This document shows positions 1-12,529 of a stretch of DNA of 18,718 bases, one piece after another. A program made the translations under genes and the position numbers. This DNA is from Burkholderiales bacterium (lineage in GTDB: Bacteria > Pseudomonadota > Gammaproteobacteria > Burkholderiales > Burkholderiaceae): contig CANBQJ010000053.1 of the NCBI GenBank assembly GCA_947371645.1, positions 1-18,718 on the forward strand. Reading direction: 5' to 3'. Below the pieces are notes generated by a model, which was not told the DNA's origin, ran no database searches, and was given only the letters and a program-made list of their open reading frames with translations. Positions within the stretch are counted from its first letter, which is position 1. Each line of letters starts with the position of its first letter.

Positions 1-885
1 CATCAGCAGGGCGCCATCGACCATGTAGGGCAGGATGTGCACCCGCTCGACGCCGCCTTCGCTGGCCTTGACGGCGTGCTGCAGGTAAAAGCCGGTGTCG
101 GTGGGCTGCAGCGGGTTGGGCAGGGCGGCCAGCAGGCGCTTGGCATCCAACAGGGCCAGTTCCTGGTCGATCTCGGCATCGGGGTCGTGCTGCTTGGCTT
201 CGAGCTCGGCCGCGCGGGCCGGGTCGGCGACGATGCTTTGCAAGATGCCCCGCACCTCCGTCACGAAGATCAACTTGTCGGCCTGCAGGGCCACGGCGGC
301 GCTGGTGGCCACGTCTTCCATGCTCAGGTTGAAGGCCTCGCCGGTGTGCGAGAAGCCAAAGGGCGACAGCATGACCAGGGCGCCGGTGTCGATGGCGCGG
401 CGCACGGCCATGGCGTCGATCTTGCGCACCAGGCCGGTGTGCATGAAGTCCACCCCATCGACGATGCCCACGGGGCGTGCGGTGACGAAGTTGCCCGAGA
501 TCAGGCTGACGGATGCGCCCGACATGGGCGTGTTGGGCAGCCCCAGCGAAAACGCGGCTTCGATTTCATAGCGCAGCTGGCCGGCGGCCTCTTGTGCACA
601 GTCCAGGGCCACCGGGTCGGTGATGCGCATGCCGTGGCTGAACTTGGACACCTGGCCCTTGAGCCGCAGCTGCTCTTCCAGTTGGGGCCGAAAGCCGTGG
701 GCCAGCACGATCTTGATGCCCATGGCGTGCATGAGGGCCATGTCCTGCACGAAGTTTTCCAGTTTGCCGGCGGCGATCAGCTCGCCCGACAGCCCGATCA
801 CGAAGGTCTTGCCGCGGTGCGCGTGGATGTGCGGCGCCACGGAACGGAACCAGGGCACGAAGGTGTGGGGGAAGACCAGATCCAT
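1..885 (-). CDS. argA: Amino-acid N-acetyltransferase (N-acetylglutamate synthase), 3' end outside window
   Basis: N-acetylglutamate synthase makes N-acetyl-L-glutamate from glutamate and acetyl-CoA, the first step of arginine biosynthesis, in the cytoplasm. The 295 residues visible are the N-terminal amino-acid-kinase-like domain, which in this family binds the arginine feedback inhibitor. Recognisable pieces are the opening FPHTFVPWFRSVAPHIHAHR, then the GKTFVIGLSGE strand and the IKIVLAHGFRPQ segment, all typical of proteobacterial ArgA. The C-terminal GNAT acetyltransferase domain should lie beyond position 1. The start is taken as the ATG at 885-883, directly before the conserved FPHTFVPWFR block; no clear Shine-Dalgarno sequence precedes it. 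It is divergent from hrpA across about 80 bases. An ArgB-like acetylglutamate kinase is less likely because of the N-terminal FPHTFVPWFRSVAP motif. The family call is firm; the ending cannot be seen. Confidence 0.93.
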   Translation of the reverse strand, partial: MDLVFPHTFVPWFRSVAPHIHAHRGKTFVIGLSGELIAAGKLENFVQDMALMHAMGIKIVLAHGFRPQLEEQLRLKGQVSKFSHGMRITDPVALDCAQEAAGQLRYEIEAAFSLGLPNTPMSGASVSLISGNFVTARPVGIVDGVDFMHTGLVRKIDAMAVRRAIDTGALVMLSPFGFSHTGEAFNLSMEDVATSAAVALQADKLIFVTEVRGILQSIVADPARAAELEAKQHDPDAEIDQELALLDAKRLLAALPNPLQPTDTGFYLQHAVKASEGGVERVHILPYMVDGALLM

Positions 886-964
886 GGGGCAGGGCAGTGG
901 GGCGCGGGCTTGTTCAGGGCGATGGCCGCCTTTTCGGGCGCACAGGTGAAATGGTAGCGGCTGG

Positions 965-5011
<4,047 letters not shown>

Positions 5012-5057
5012 TGGCACAACTGCGCAGTGCCCGAAGGAATCACTTGAAACCTGGGTA

Positions 5058-5063
5058 TACAAT
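5058..5063 (+). promoter_or_regulatory. Candidate -10 box of tRNA-Pro
   Basis: TACAAT lies 12 bases before the first base of the tRNA, the right distance for a -10 element with a start near 5070. There is no good -35 box at 16-18 bases upstream; the TTGAAA at 5044-5049 is too close (8 bases). The promoter is therefore only half supported, and the tRNA may also be read from hrpA. Confidence 0.4.
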
Positions 5064-5075
5064 GCGCAGCTTGTT

Positions 5076-5152
5076 CGGGGCGTAGCGCAGCCTGGTAGCG
5101 CATCTGCTTTGGGAGCAGAGGGTCGTGAGTTCGAATCCCACCGCCCCGACCA
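5076..5152 (+). tRNA. tRNA-Pro (anticodon TGG)
   Basis: A 77-base cloverleaf that includes an encoded CCA. The acceptor stem starts CGGGGCG and pairs with CGCCCCG before discriminator A5149. The anticodon stem TCTGC/GCAGA encloses loop TTTGGGA, giving anticodon TGG at 5110-5112. The T arm contains TTCGAAT. It reads proline codons CCN, mainly CCA/CCG. All arms pair well, so this is a functional gene. It lies directly after hrpA and shares the terminator at 5162-5201. Confidence 0.97.
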
Positions 5153-5161
5153 TCCACATTC

Positions 5162-5201
5162 AAAGCCAGCAGACTCATCGGTCTGCTGGCTTTTGTTTTT
5201 T
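5162..5201 (+). terminator. Rho-independent terminator after tRNA-Pro
   Basis: A perfect 13-base-pair stem (AAAGCCAGCAGAC / GTCTGCTGGCTTT) with a six-base TCATCG loop, followed by a T-rich tail (TTTTGTTTTTT). It starts ten bases after the CCA of tRNA-Pro and has no terminator upstream of it back to the hrpA stop, so it probably ends both transcripts. The hydrolase gene on the other strand ends at 5213, so the stem may also help terminate that transcript, though its minus-strand tail is poor in T. Confidence 0.93.
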
Positions 5202-5212
5202 CAGCCGGCCGG

Positions 5213-6088
5213 TCAGCTGGCGGCCTGTTGGGCCGCACCCATTTGCTGCATCAGGAACGGCAGCACACTGGCCGCCACGCCTTCCGGGTCGTCGGCAAAC
5301 GGAAAGTGCCCGCTTTGTGCCAGCACGTCCACCCGCGCCTGAGGGAAGGTCTCGGCCTGTCTGTGCGCAAACTCAACAGGCAAGTAGGGGTCGGCAGCGC
5401 CCCACACCACCAGGCACGGCAGGTTCAGTGGCTTGAGCAGGTCGGACAGCGCCTGGCTCAAGGCATCGCGGTCGTCGGTGGCCCGGTAGAGCTTGAGGAT
5501 GGCGTTTTTGGTGCCGCTGTCCAGGTCGTCGTACATGCGGTTCACGAACGCGGCGGGCAGGCCGCGCGGGCTGCCCTTTTGCATCACCCAGTTGAAGCCT
5601 TTGCGCGTGGTCAGCGCTTGCTGCAGCTCGCCCAGGATGGGCGTGCGCCAGATGCGCGCCATGGTGTGCCAGCGGTAGCCCAGCAAGATGCCGGTGTTGA
5701 CCAGGGTCATGCTGCGCACGGCCAGCGGGTTCATGGCGGCGAAGGTCAGGCCCCAGGGCCCACCGAAGTCGTGCAGCACCAGGTGGGCGTTGACGACACC
5801 CAGCTCGCGCAGGGCTTCGCCCAGGAAGGTGGCGCCGCCAGGCACCGAGTAGGGGTACTGCCTGGGCTTGTCGGCGTGGCCAAATCCCGGCATGTCCAGG
5901 GCGATGACGCGCATGTGTGGCGCCAGGCGGGTCATCAGGTCACGCCAGTCTTCGCAGGAGCCGGGGTTGCCGTGCACGAAGACCACCGCCTCGGTGGCCT
6001 TCAGCGATGGACCACCCTGCAGCACCCGGGTGCGGATGCCGCAGGCCTGGAGGCTGCTCTCGTGCAGCAGGCCGCGGGCCGCGCTCAA
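5213..6088 (-). CDS. Alpha/beta hydrolase with Asp nucleophile (epoxide hydrolase / dehalogenase-like)
   Basis: A 291-residue alpha/beta-hydrolase-fold protein. Motifs: HGNP oxyanion-hole segment (39-42), nucleophile elbow HDFGG with Asp107, acid candidate Asp233 in GAADPYLP, and base His261 in SGHFPFADDP. Asp rather than Ser as nucleophile places it with the haloalkane dehalogenase, epoxide hydrolase and fluoroacetate dehalogenase branch. The residue after Asp is Phe, not the halide-binding Trp of classic haloalkane dehalogenases, so an epoxide hydrolase or an unassigned hydrolase is as likely. The start is a TTG at 6088-6086 overlapping the TGA of the copZ-like gene (TTGA), with a GAGG ribosome-binding site at 6099-6096, so translation is probably coupled. 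No signal peptide is seen, so it is likely cytoplasmic. The substrate is unknown. Confidence 0.88.
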   Translation of the reverse strand: MSAARGLLHESSLQACGIRTRVLQGGPSLKATEAVVFVHGNPGSCEDWRDLMTRLAPHMRVIALDMPGFGHADKPRQYPYSVPGGATFLGEALRELGVVNAHLVLHDFGGPWGLTFAAMNPLAVRSMTLVNTGILLGYRWHTMARIWRTPILGELQQALTTRKGFNWVMQKGSPRGLPAAFVNRMYDDLDSGTKNAILKLYRATDDRDALSQALSDLLKPLNLPCLVVWGAADPYLPVEFAHRQAETFPQARVDVLAQSGHFPFADDPEGVAASVLPFLMQQMGAAQQAAS

Positions 6089-6294
6089 GCCAGCACCTCA
6101 TAGCCCTCGTCGGAGATGGCCGTGGCGGTGGCCTCGCGCGTCAGGGTGGTGCGCACCTGCACGTGGTGGCTGGCCAGGTCGACAGCCACCTCGGCCTGAG
6201 CGTCTTGCGCCTGGATGGCCTTGGTGACGGCCTTGACGCAATGCTGGCAGGTCATGCCTTTGACCTGCAGTTCATGTGTGGTGGGTGTGGACAT
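6085..6294 (-). CDS. CopZ-like heavy-metal-associated (HMA) copper chaperone
   Basis: A 69-residue single HMA domain carrying the metal site GMTCQHC (Met14, Cys16, Cys19), full length for CopZ/Atx1-type chaperones. Such proteins carry Cu(I) in the cytoplasm and hand it to P1B ATPases. Its neighbour across 48 bases is a divergent CopA-type pump, which fits that role. The gene overlaps the start of the following hydrolase by TTGA. I see no CueR-type dyad in the short divergent region, so copper control is not shown by the sequence. It could instead serve another soft metal, but the context favours copper. Confidence 0.93.
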   Translation of the reverse strand: MSTPTTHELQVKGMTCQHCVKAVTKAIQAQDAQAEVAVDLASHHVQVRTTLTREATATAISDEGYEVLA

Positions 6295-6342
6295 GCGAAG
6301 ATCCTCATGCGGTCTAGTCAGGCCCCCACTTTAGCCCCAACC

Positions 6343-8716
<2,374 letters not shown>

Positions 8717-8739
<23 letters not shown>

Positions 8740-8793
8740 AGCAGCTGCCTTCTAAGCAGCAGGTCGGGGGTTCGAGTCCCTCCGGACAGGCCA
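8717..8793 (+). tRNA. tRNA-Arg (anticodon TCT)
   Basis: A 77-base cloverleaf with encoded CCA. Acceptor CTGTCCG pairs with CGGACAG, discriminator G. D arm GCTC/GAGC; anticodon stem GCTGC/GCAGC with loop CTTCTAA, giving TCT; T arm GGGGG/CCCTC around TTCGAGT, with one G-T pair. It reads arginine AGA/AGG codons, which are rare in a genome this GC-rich. Its first 23 bases overlap the end of the copA reading frame. A TAAACT at 8702-8707 could be its -10 box, which would place its promoter inside copA. Confidence 0.96.
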
Positions 8794-8816
8794 CATCGGG
8801 GCCGTCACTTTTCAGC

Positions 8817-9812
8817 TCAAGGCCAGATGGCTTGCAGCAGTGCCGCCAAGTGCGCGCCACCTGCCGTCAGTTGCTGCTTCTTGATTTTGCTCATGGTGCT
8901 GGCGTAGCCGGCCGGCAAGACGGCGGGCCAGCTCTTGTTCTGCAGCGCGCCGAATTTCACGCCTTTGAACGCCGCCTGCGCGTTCACCAGGGTGCCGCTG
9001 GCCCATTGGCCTGGCCACCCAAAGACATCACCCGACGCCGCGGGCAGTGCCCTGGCTTGCGCGAGCCATGGGCCATCGACCCGAGATGCCGTCAAGCCAG
9101 TGGGGATGGCGTCCCACGTTGCATGCATGTTCGCCGACTTGAGCTGGATCTGGTTGCCGCCACGTGTGGCGGTCAAAGGGTCGAACGTGCCATGGTCCGG
9201 ATCGATGCGGCCTCCCTTTTTGTTGAGGTAAACCGCTCCGACGTGCAAGGGCTGATGCAGGTCACCCACGTAGTGAACAACCAGCAGCAGTGCCTCGCGT
9301 TTGCTCTGGATGTTGAATGGCGAAGGTGCGGCTTCGCCACGCAGGACGTGGCTTGCGGCTGCCACGGCGCCCACGATGTCATCGGTGCGCGTGCCCACTG
9401 GGCCCAGGCTGTAGGCGCTGTGCTGGATGGCGATGTCGCTGTAGTGGTACTGCTTGTGGCAGGTTTCTTCGCCCGGCTTGGGCAGGCAGTTCTTGTCGTT
9501 TCGGCGAACGAAGTCGCTCATCTCCGCCTCCGCTGCCGGGGTTTCGAACACCTTGCACTCGGCGTACTGGCCTGGGTGTTGGTAGGTGTAGCCCTTGGCC
9601 GGATCGATGGCCTTCGCGCAGTCCGGCCAGACCGCAACGTCCGCAAGTGTCAGGTCGCCCAGGATGGCCTTGACCTCAGCCTCTGCGTGCGAGCCCTTGA
9701 TCAGTGCTGTCGCAATGGTTGCCACGGTCTGGTGCCCCTGAGGGCCCCATGCCCAGGCGGGGGCGTACGCAAGCAGCAAGGTGAACGCGATGGCGTTGAA
9801 TGGGTGCTTCAT
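8817..9812 (-). CDS. Secreted S1/P1-family zinc nuclease
   Basis: A zinc-dependent single-strand nuclease or phosphodiesterase of the S1/P1 family, 331 residues from the ATG at 9812. A signal peptide (residues 1-21, ending APAWA) would leave Trp22 as the new N-terminus, as this family needs because the N-terminal Trp is a zinc ligand. All nine expected ligands can be placed: Trp22, His27 (WGPQGH), Asp64 (VWPD), His123 (QYHYSD), His180, Asp184 and His190 (VHYVGDLHQPLH), His230 and Asp234 (MHATWD). It should act in the periplasm or outside the cell, degrading RNA or single-stranded DNA, perhaps to recover nucleotides or phosphate. A GTG at 9833 would lengthen the N-terminus by seven residues and spoil the signal peptide. 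It appears to be a single-gene unit after the secretin gene. Confidence 0.93.
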   Translation of the reverse strand: MKHPFNAIAFTLLLAYAPAWAWGPQGHQTVATIATALIKGSHAEAEVKAILGDLTLADVAVWPDCAKAIDPAKGYTYQHPGQYAECKVFETPAAEAEMSDFVRRNDKNCLPKPGEETCHKQYHYSDIAIQHSAYSLGPVGTRTDDIVGAVAAASHVLRGEAAPSPFNIQSKREALLLVVHYVGDLHQPLHVGAVYLNKKGGRIDPDHGTFDPLTATRGGNQIQLKSANMHATWDAIPTGLTASRVDGPWLAQARALPAASGDVFGWPGQWASGTLVNAQAAFKGVKFGALQNKSWPAVLPAGYASTMSKIKKQQLTAGGAHLAALLQAIWP

Positions 9813-9924
9813 GATCTGGTGACGTGCTGGCACGCCCCAACCATCAGGCGCATTCGAACCTTAGCAAAGACCGAAGCCGCTTGCGCCCCCTAACTTCAAT
9901 GCGGCCTGGACACGCGCTTGACAC

Positions 9925-9938
9925 GGTGGCATGCCACC
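9925..9938. repeat. Perfect 14-base palindrome downstream of the secretin gene
   Basis: GGTGGCATGCCACC is a perfect palindrome 24 bases past the secretin stop, in the 149-base gap before the nuclease gene. A second arrangement pairs CGGTGGCA with TGCCATACCG nearby. Neither strand has a T run after it, so it is not a standard intrinsic terminator. It could be a weak transcript end or a protein-binding site. Confidence 0.4.
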
Positions 9939-9961
9939 CCGGTGCCATACCGCCGGTCCCG

Positions 9962-11206
9962 TCATGGTGCCGTGCCGGCTGGGCCCGCGAAGCGTTCGGT
10001 GTCGATGATGGTGGGCGTGATGATGAACAGCAGTTCACGCTTGACGGTGTTCTGGCTGTTGTTCTTGAACAGGTGGCCGATCACCGGCAAGTCGCCCAGG
10101 AACGGCGTCTGGTTTTTCTCTTCGACCTGGCTGCTGCTCTGAAAACCGCCCAGCAACAGCGTCTCACCACTTTGCAAGGTCACGTTGGAGGTGGCCTGGT
10201 TGGTGTTGATGGTGGGGCCGACGACCGAGGTCGAGCCCACGCTGTCGTCGGTCAAGGTGAGGTCCATGGAGATGCTGCCGTCAGGCGCCACCAGGGCCGT
10301 CACCGACACCGAGACCTTCACGTCGACAAATTCCGTGGTGTTCACGCCTTGCACGATGGACGGCCGTGAATACGGGATGCGCTGACCCGATGAGATGAGG
10401 CCAGGCTTTTGGTTGCTGAGCACCAGCTTGGGGTTGGACAAGATCTTGGTGTGGCCCGCTTCTTCCAGCGCAGAGATCTCCAGGCCGATGTTGATGCCGG
10501 CGGGCAGCTTGTAGAAGCCCAGCGCGAAGCTGGTGATCGCGGCCTGCGTCAAGGAGTTGCTGGCGGGCAGGGACACGGCATTGGGAAAGCCCGATGAGCC
10601 CGTGGACACGATCTGGTTGAGGTCACCCACGGTGCCGCCGACTTGCGTGCCTGCCTGCCTGGGCGACGCGCCATTGAGCATGTGCGAGCTGGTCACGCCA
10701 AAGCGCGCGCCGAGGCTCTTGCCGAAATACTCGTCGGCGCTGACGATCTTGACTTCGATCAGCACCTGCTTGGACGGCACGTCCACGCGCTTGATCAGGT
10801 TCTCGATGAGCTGGTGCTCGACCTGCGACGCCCGCACCAGCAGGAGGTTGCTGCGGGGCTCCACGACCACCGCAGCCTGGTCGCGCGGCAGCAGGGGCAT
10901 CGTGGGGTCTGACAACAAGGCCAGCATCTCGCTGGCCCGCATGTGGTTGATGGCGTAGGCCTTGACCAGCGTGCCTTGTGGCGTGGCGCCCAGTGCCTGC
11001 GCCTCGGGGGAGCTGTAGGCCTGCAGGCTGTCGTTGCTCAAGGCGCCGCGGGGCGCACGCGGAGCAGCCTGAGTCTGGCTCAAGGGCATGGGCTGCAAGA
11101 GCTGCTCCATGTCGGGTGCAGGCAGGGCCGCATGGGCCGTGGCACCGATCAGCGCCAGGCTGCTCAAGGTCGGCCAGATCAGACGGCTGCAGGTGAAGGT
11201 CAGCAT
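9962..11206 (-). CDS. Short secretin (outer-membrane channel, HofQ/PilQ/GspD superfamily)
   Basis: A 414-residue secretin from the ATG at 11206, which has GGAG seven bases upstream and opens a signal peptide ending ATAHA (about residue 26). After a Pro/Gln-rich stretch, residues about 80-155 form one N1-type periplasmic domain (VKAYAINHMRASEML through LIKRVDVPSKQVLIEV). The secretin core spans about 225-400, with the family signature TPFLGDLPVIGHLF and the end strand ELLFIITPTII. Secretins form large outer-membrane rings for type II and III secretion, type IV pili and filamentous phage. This one is about the length of E. coli HofQ and much shorter than PilQ or GspD; it lacks AMIN domains and a pilotin-binding tail. 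It lies 99 bases after the riboswitch-led secreted-protein gene, the same strand, probably the same transcript. No pilus or secretion ATPase genes are nearby. Confidence 0.9.
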   Translation of the reverse strand: MLTFTCSRLIWPTLSSLALIGATAHAALPAPDMEQLLQPMPLSQTQAAPRAPRGALSNDSLQAYSSPEAQALGATPQGTLVKAYAINHMRASEMLALLSDPTMPLLPRDQAAVVVEPRSNLLLVRASQVEHQLIENLIKRVDVPSKQVLIEVKIVSADEYFGKSLGARFGVTSSHMLNGASPRQAGTQVGGTVGDLNQIVSTGSSGFPNAVSLPASNSLTQAAITSFALGFYKLPAGINIGLEISALEEAGHTKILSNPKLVLSNQKPGLISSGQRIPYSRPSIVQGVNTTEFVDVKVSVSVTALVAPDGSISMDLTLTDDSVGSTSVVGPTINTNQATSNVTLQSGETLLLGGFQSSSQVEEKNQTPFLGDLPVIGHLFKNNSQNTVKRELLFIITPTIIDTERFAGPAGTAP

Positions 11207-11254
11207 GGGCAGGCTCCGCGATGTCGAACAGGAAGACCAGAAACACAGCCGTGA

Positions 11255-11300
11255 GCGCCACCGGGGCACATGCGCAGCCGCATGGCCCCGGGGCTGGCGC
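11255..11300 (-). promoter_or_regulatory. Long intercistronic hairpin between secreted-protein and secretin genes
   Basis: Three nested arms pair: GCGCCA/TGGCGC, CCGGGGC/GCCCCGG and ATGCG/CGCAT, with small bulges and a four-base loop, 18 pairs in all. It begins six bases after the stop of the upstream gene and ends about 50 bases before the secretin start. There is no T run on either strand. It could protect the 3' end of the first message, act as a partial terminator, or set the ratio of the two proteins. Confidence 0.65.
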
Positions 11301-11305
11301 GAGGC

Positions 11306-12217
11306 TTACTTCTTGTCGGTCGAAGGCGTGATGGCCTTCATTGCGGCCTGGAAGGCCGGGTCCATCACGAAGCTGTTCCAGCGTGACATCAGCGCGTTGT
11401 AGCTGGGCTGGTCAACCACCTTGGCGTTGACCACCACGGTGATGTCGGCATTGAGCTTGACCAGTTCGCTGTAGCGCGCGAAGTTCTTGCCCTTGAGCTG
11501 GGTCACGCCGTAGTTGCTGTAGCCAAAGGCGTTGAACAGGTTGTTCCACTCGGCCGAGCCCGCCGTGAACTTGGGCACCGGTGGCGGCTGGACCACGGGC
11601 GGTGTGGTCTTCGGGGGCTCGGTCTTGGGGGGCGTGGTGACGGGCGGCGTGGTGGTGGGCGGCGGGGTCGATGTCGCGCCGCAGGTGCCACTCACATTCA
11701 CACGCACCCAGCCCACGCTGGGTGTGGCCGAGTCCGCGTTCACCACCACCTTGACGTTGTTCTGGCCCGGCACCAGGTAGGGCTGGGTCCAGATCGTCTT
11801 GAGCACATTGGGGCTCAGGTCGATCTTGGTGTTCTGGGCGATCAGCGTGTCGTTGCTGAAGAGGCGGTTGGTGGTGTTGGTCGCAGCCAGCCCCGAGACC
11901 TCGTCGTACTTGACGTTGAAGGCGCACTTGCCTTTGCTGGCCAGGAAGGCGTCGGCGGTGGACACGTTGATCACGTTGATCACGCTGCTGCCAGAGCCGA
12001 TGGGCGCTTGCTGGATGACCGCATTGCCATCCGGCTTGACGATGCGAAACAGGCCGGTCACCAGGGGCCCCGTGGGCAGCGTGGTCACGGTGGGCGGCTT
12101 GGGCGTGGGGACCGTGGTGGTCTTGGGGGGCTCGGTACCGCCCAATGTGGCGGCGAACGCTGGCGCCACGATCGGCGAGGCCAGCATCATCGAGAAAATC
12201 AGAGCTTGGGCTTTCAT
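11306..12217 (-). CDS. Uncharacterised secreted protein with Pro/Thr-rich linker, under c-di-GMP riboswitch
   Basis: I do not recognise this 303-residue protein. The ATG at 12217 has an AAGGA site seven bases upstream and starts a clear signal peptide (MKAQALIFSMMLASPIVAPAFA, cleavage near residue 22 written as 22 residues in prose: hydrophobic core 6-18, AFA box 20-22). Then come a short TEPPKTTTVPTPKPP linker (about 28-42), a beta-rich domain (about 50-180) and a second Pro/Thr linker (184-215). A C-terminal domain with repeated Asn, Tyr and Val (216-303) ends it. The beta domain has two Cys (98, 179) that could form a disulfide, and a VPGQNNVKVVVNAD segment like CARDB or Ig-type folds. The linkers suggest a cell-envelope or extracellular protein. 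It is first in a unit with the secretin and follows a cyclic-di-GMP-I riboswitch, so it is probably made in response to that messenger. It may be a partner or substrate of the secretin; this is inference. Confidence 0.85.
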   Translation of the reverse strand: MKAQALIFSMMLASPIVAPAFAATLGGTEPPKTTTVPTPKPPTVTTLPTGPLVTGLFRIVKPDGNAVIQQAPIGSGSSVINVINVSTADAFLASKGKCAFNVKYDEVSGLAATNTTNRLFSNDTLIAQNTKIDLSPNVLKTIWTQPYLVPGQNNVKVVVNADSATPSVGWVRVNVSGTCGATSTPPPTTTPPVTTPPKTEPPKTTPPVVQPPPVPKFTAGSAEWNNLFNAFGYSNYGVTQLKGKNFARYSELVKLNADITVVVNAKVVDQPSYNALMSRWNSFVMDPAFQAAMKAITPSTDKK

Positions 12218-12257
12218 CTTGCATCCTTCATCAACGGGTTGAGAACAGATTTGCAAG
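12218..12257 (-). promoter_or_regulatory. Predicted hairpin burying the ribosome-binding site
   Basis: The 40 bases just before the ATG at 12217 fold on themselves. CTTGCA pairs with TGCAAG next to the start codon, TCT pairs with GGA (one U-G pair), TTC with GAA, and TCAA with TTGA around a CCCG loop. The AAGGA ribosome-binding site lies in the closing strand. This is a plausible off-state for translation controlled by the upstream riboswitch. Confidence 0.6.
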
Positions 12258-12281
12258 CGCCAAACCAACGGGACGTGCTCT

Positions 12282-12301
12282 GTGGAACGGGCCCATTCCA
12301 C
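12282..12301 (-). promoter_or_regulatory. 20-base hairpin at the 3' edge of the riboswitch
   Basis: GTGGAATGGG pairs with CCCGTTCCAC on the RNA sense of the minus strand (one U-G pair, essentially no loop, so inner pairs must open). It overlaps the GTGG that can close the aptamer's outer stem, so the two structures could be exclusive. No T run follows, so it is not an ordinary terminator. Confidence 0.55.
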
Positions 12302-12400
12302 GGGGGCAACCCCGCTATCTTTTGCATGCGTCCATGCAGGAAGACCGGAGGCTTTGCGTCCCCGCCTTTCAGCGGGTTTGCCAACTGTGCGTGCCCATGG
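12300..12400 (-). ncRNA. Cyclic-di-GMP-I (GEMM-I) riboswitch aptamer
   Basis: Read on the minus strand, the segment matches the GEMM-I consensus throughout. It opens with CACGCACAG (12393-12385) and GGCAAACC. A CCCGCT-GAAA-GGCGGG hairpin follows, with the conserved GNRA tetraloop at 12370-12367. Next is GGACGCAAAGCCTCC (12361-12347), the most conserved block. The P3 hairpin TGCATG-GACG-CATGCA comes next, then TAGCGGGGTTGCC (12317-12305), whose TTGCC pairs back with GGCAA. These riboswitches bind cyclic di-GMP, the second messenger of surface attachment and motility. The aptamer ends about 82 bases before the start of the secreted-protein gene on the same strand and should control it, and probably the secretin as well. 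No second tandem aptamer is seen. I find no convincing promoter upstream. Confidence 0.95.
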
Positions 12401-12529
12401 TAGGTCGACCGGTTACCTCGTGTAAGCAAATCCTTCACGATTGAAACGAAGGGAGGACCAGCGGTCGACTGCATCCGCCGAACGGCAATTCCGGACAGCG
12501 CAGCCTGCCGATGGTTCATCATCCGGGAC

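Noticed and set aside
37..957. A 306-codon open frame on the plus strand opposite argA
   Set aside because: The minus strand reads a clear ArgA N-terminal domain; the plus-strand product has no family features.
6295..6342. Possible CueR-type copper operator between copZ and copA
   Set aside because: No dyad like the CueR site and no 19-base-spaced -35/-10 pair can be seen in these 48 bases.
8832..9893. A 353-codon open frame on the plus strand opposite the S1/P1 nuclease
   Set aside because: The minus strand carries all nine zinc ligands and a signal peptide, so this is a shadow frame.
9918..9923. A perfect TTGACA -35 box on the plus strand
   Set aside because: No -10 box at 16-18 bases and no plus-strand gene follows; the region past it is the 3' end of the secretin gene on the other strand.
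12397..12402. TACCAT as the -10 box for the riboswitch transcript
   Set aside because: The start would fall inside the conserved CACGCACAG and remove part of the aptamer.
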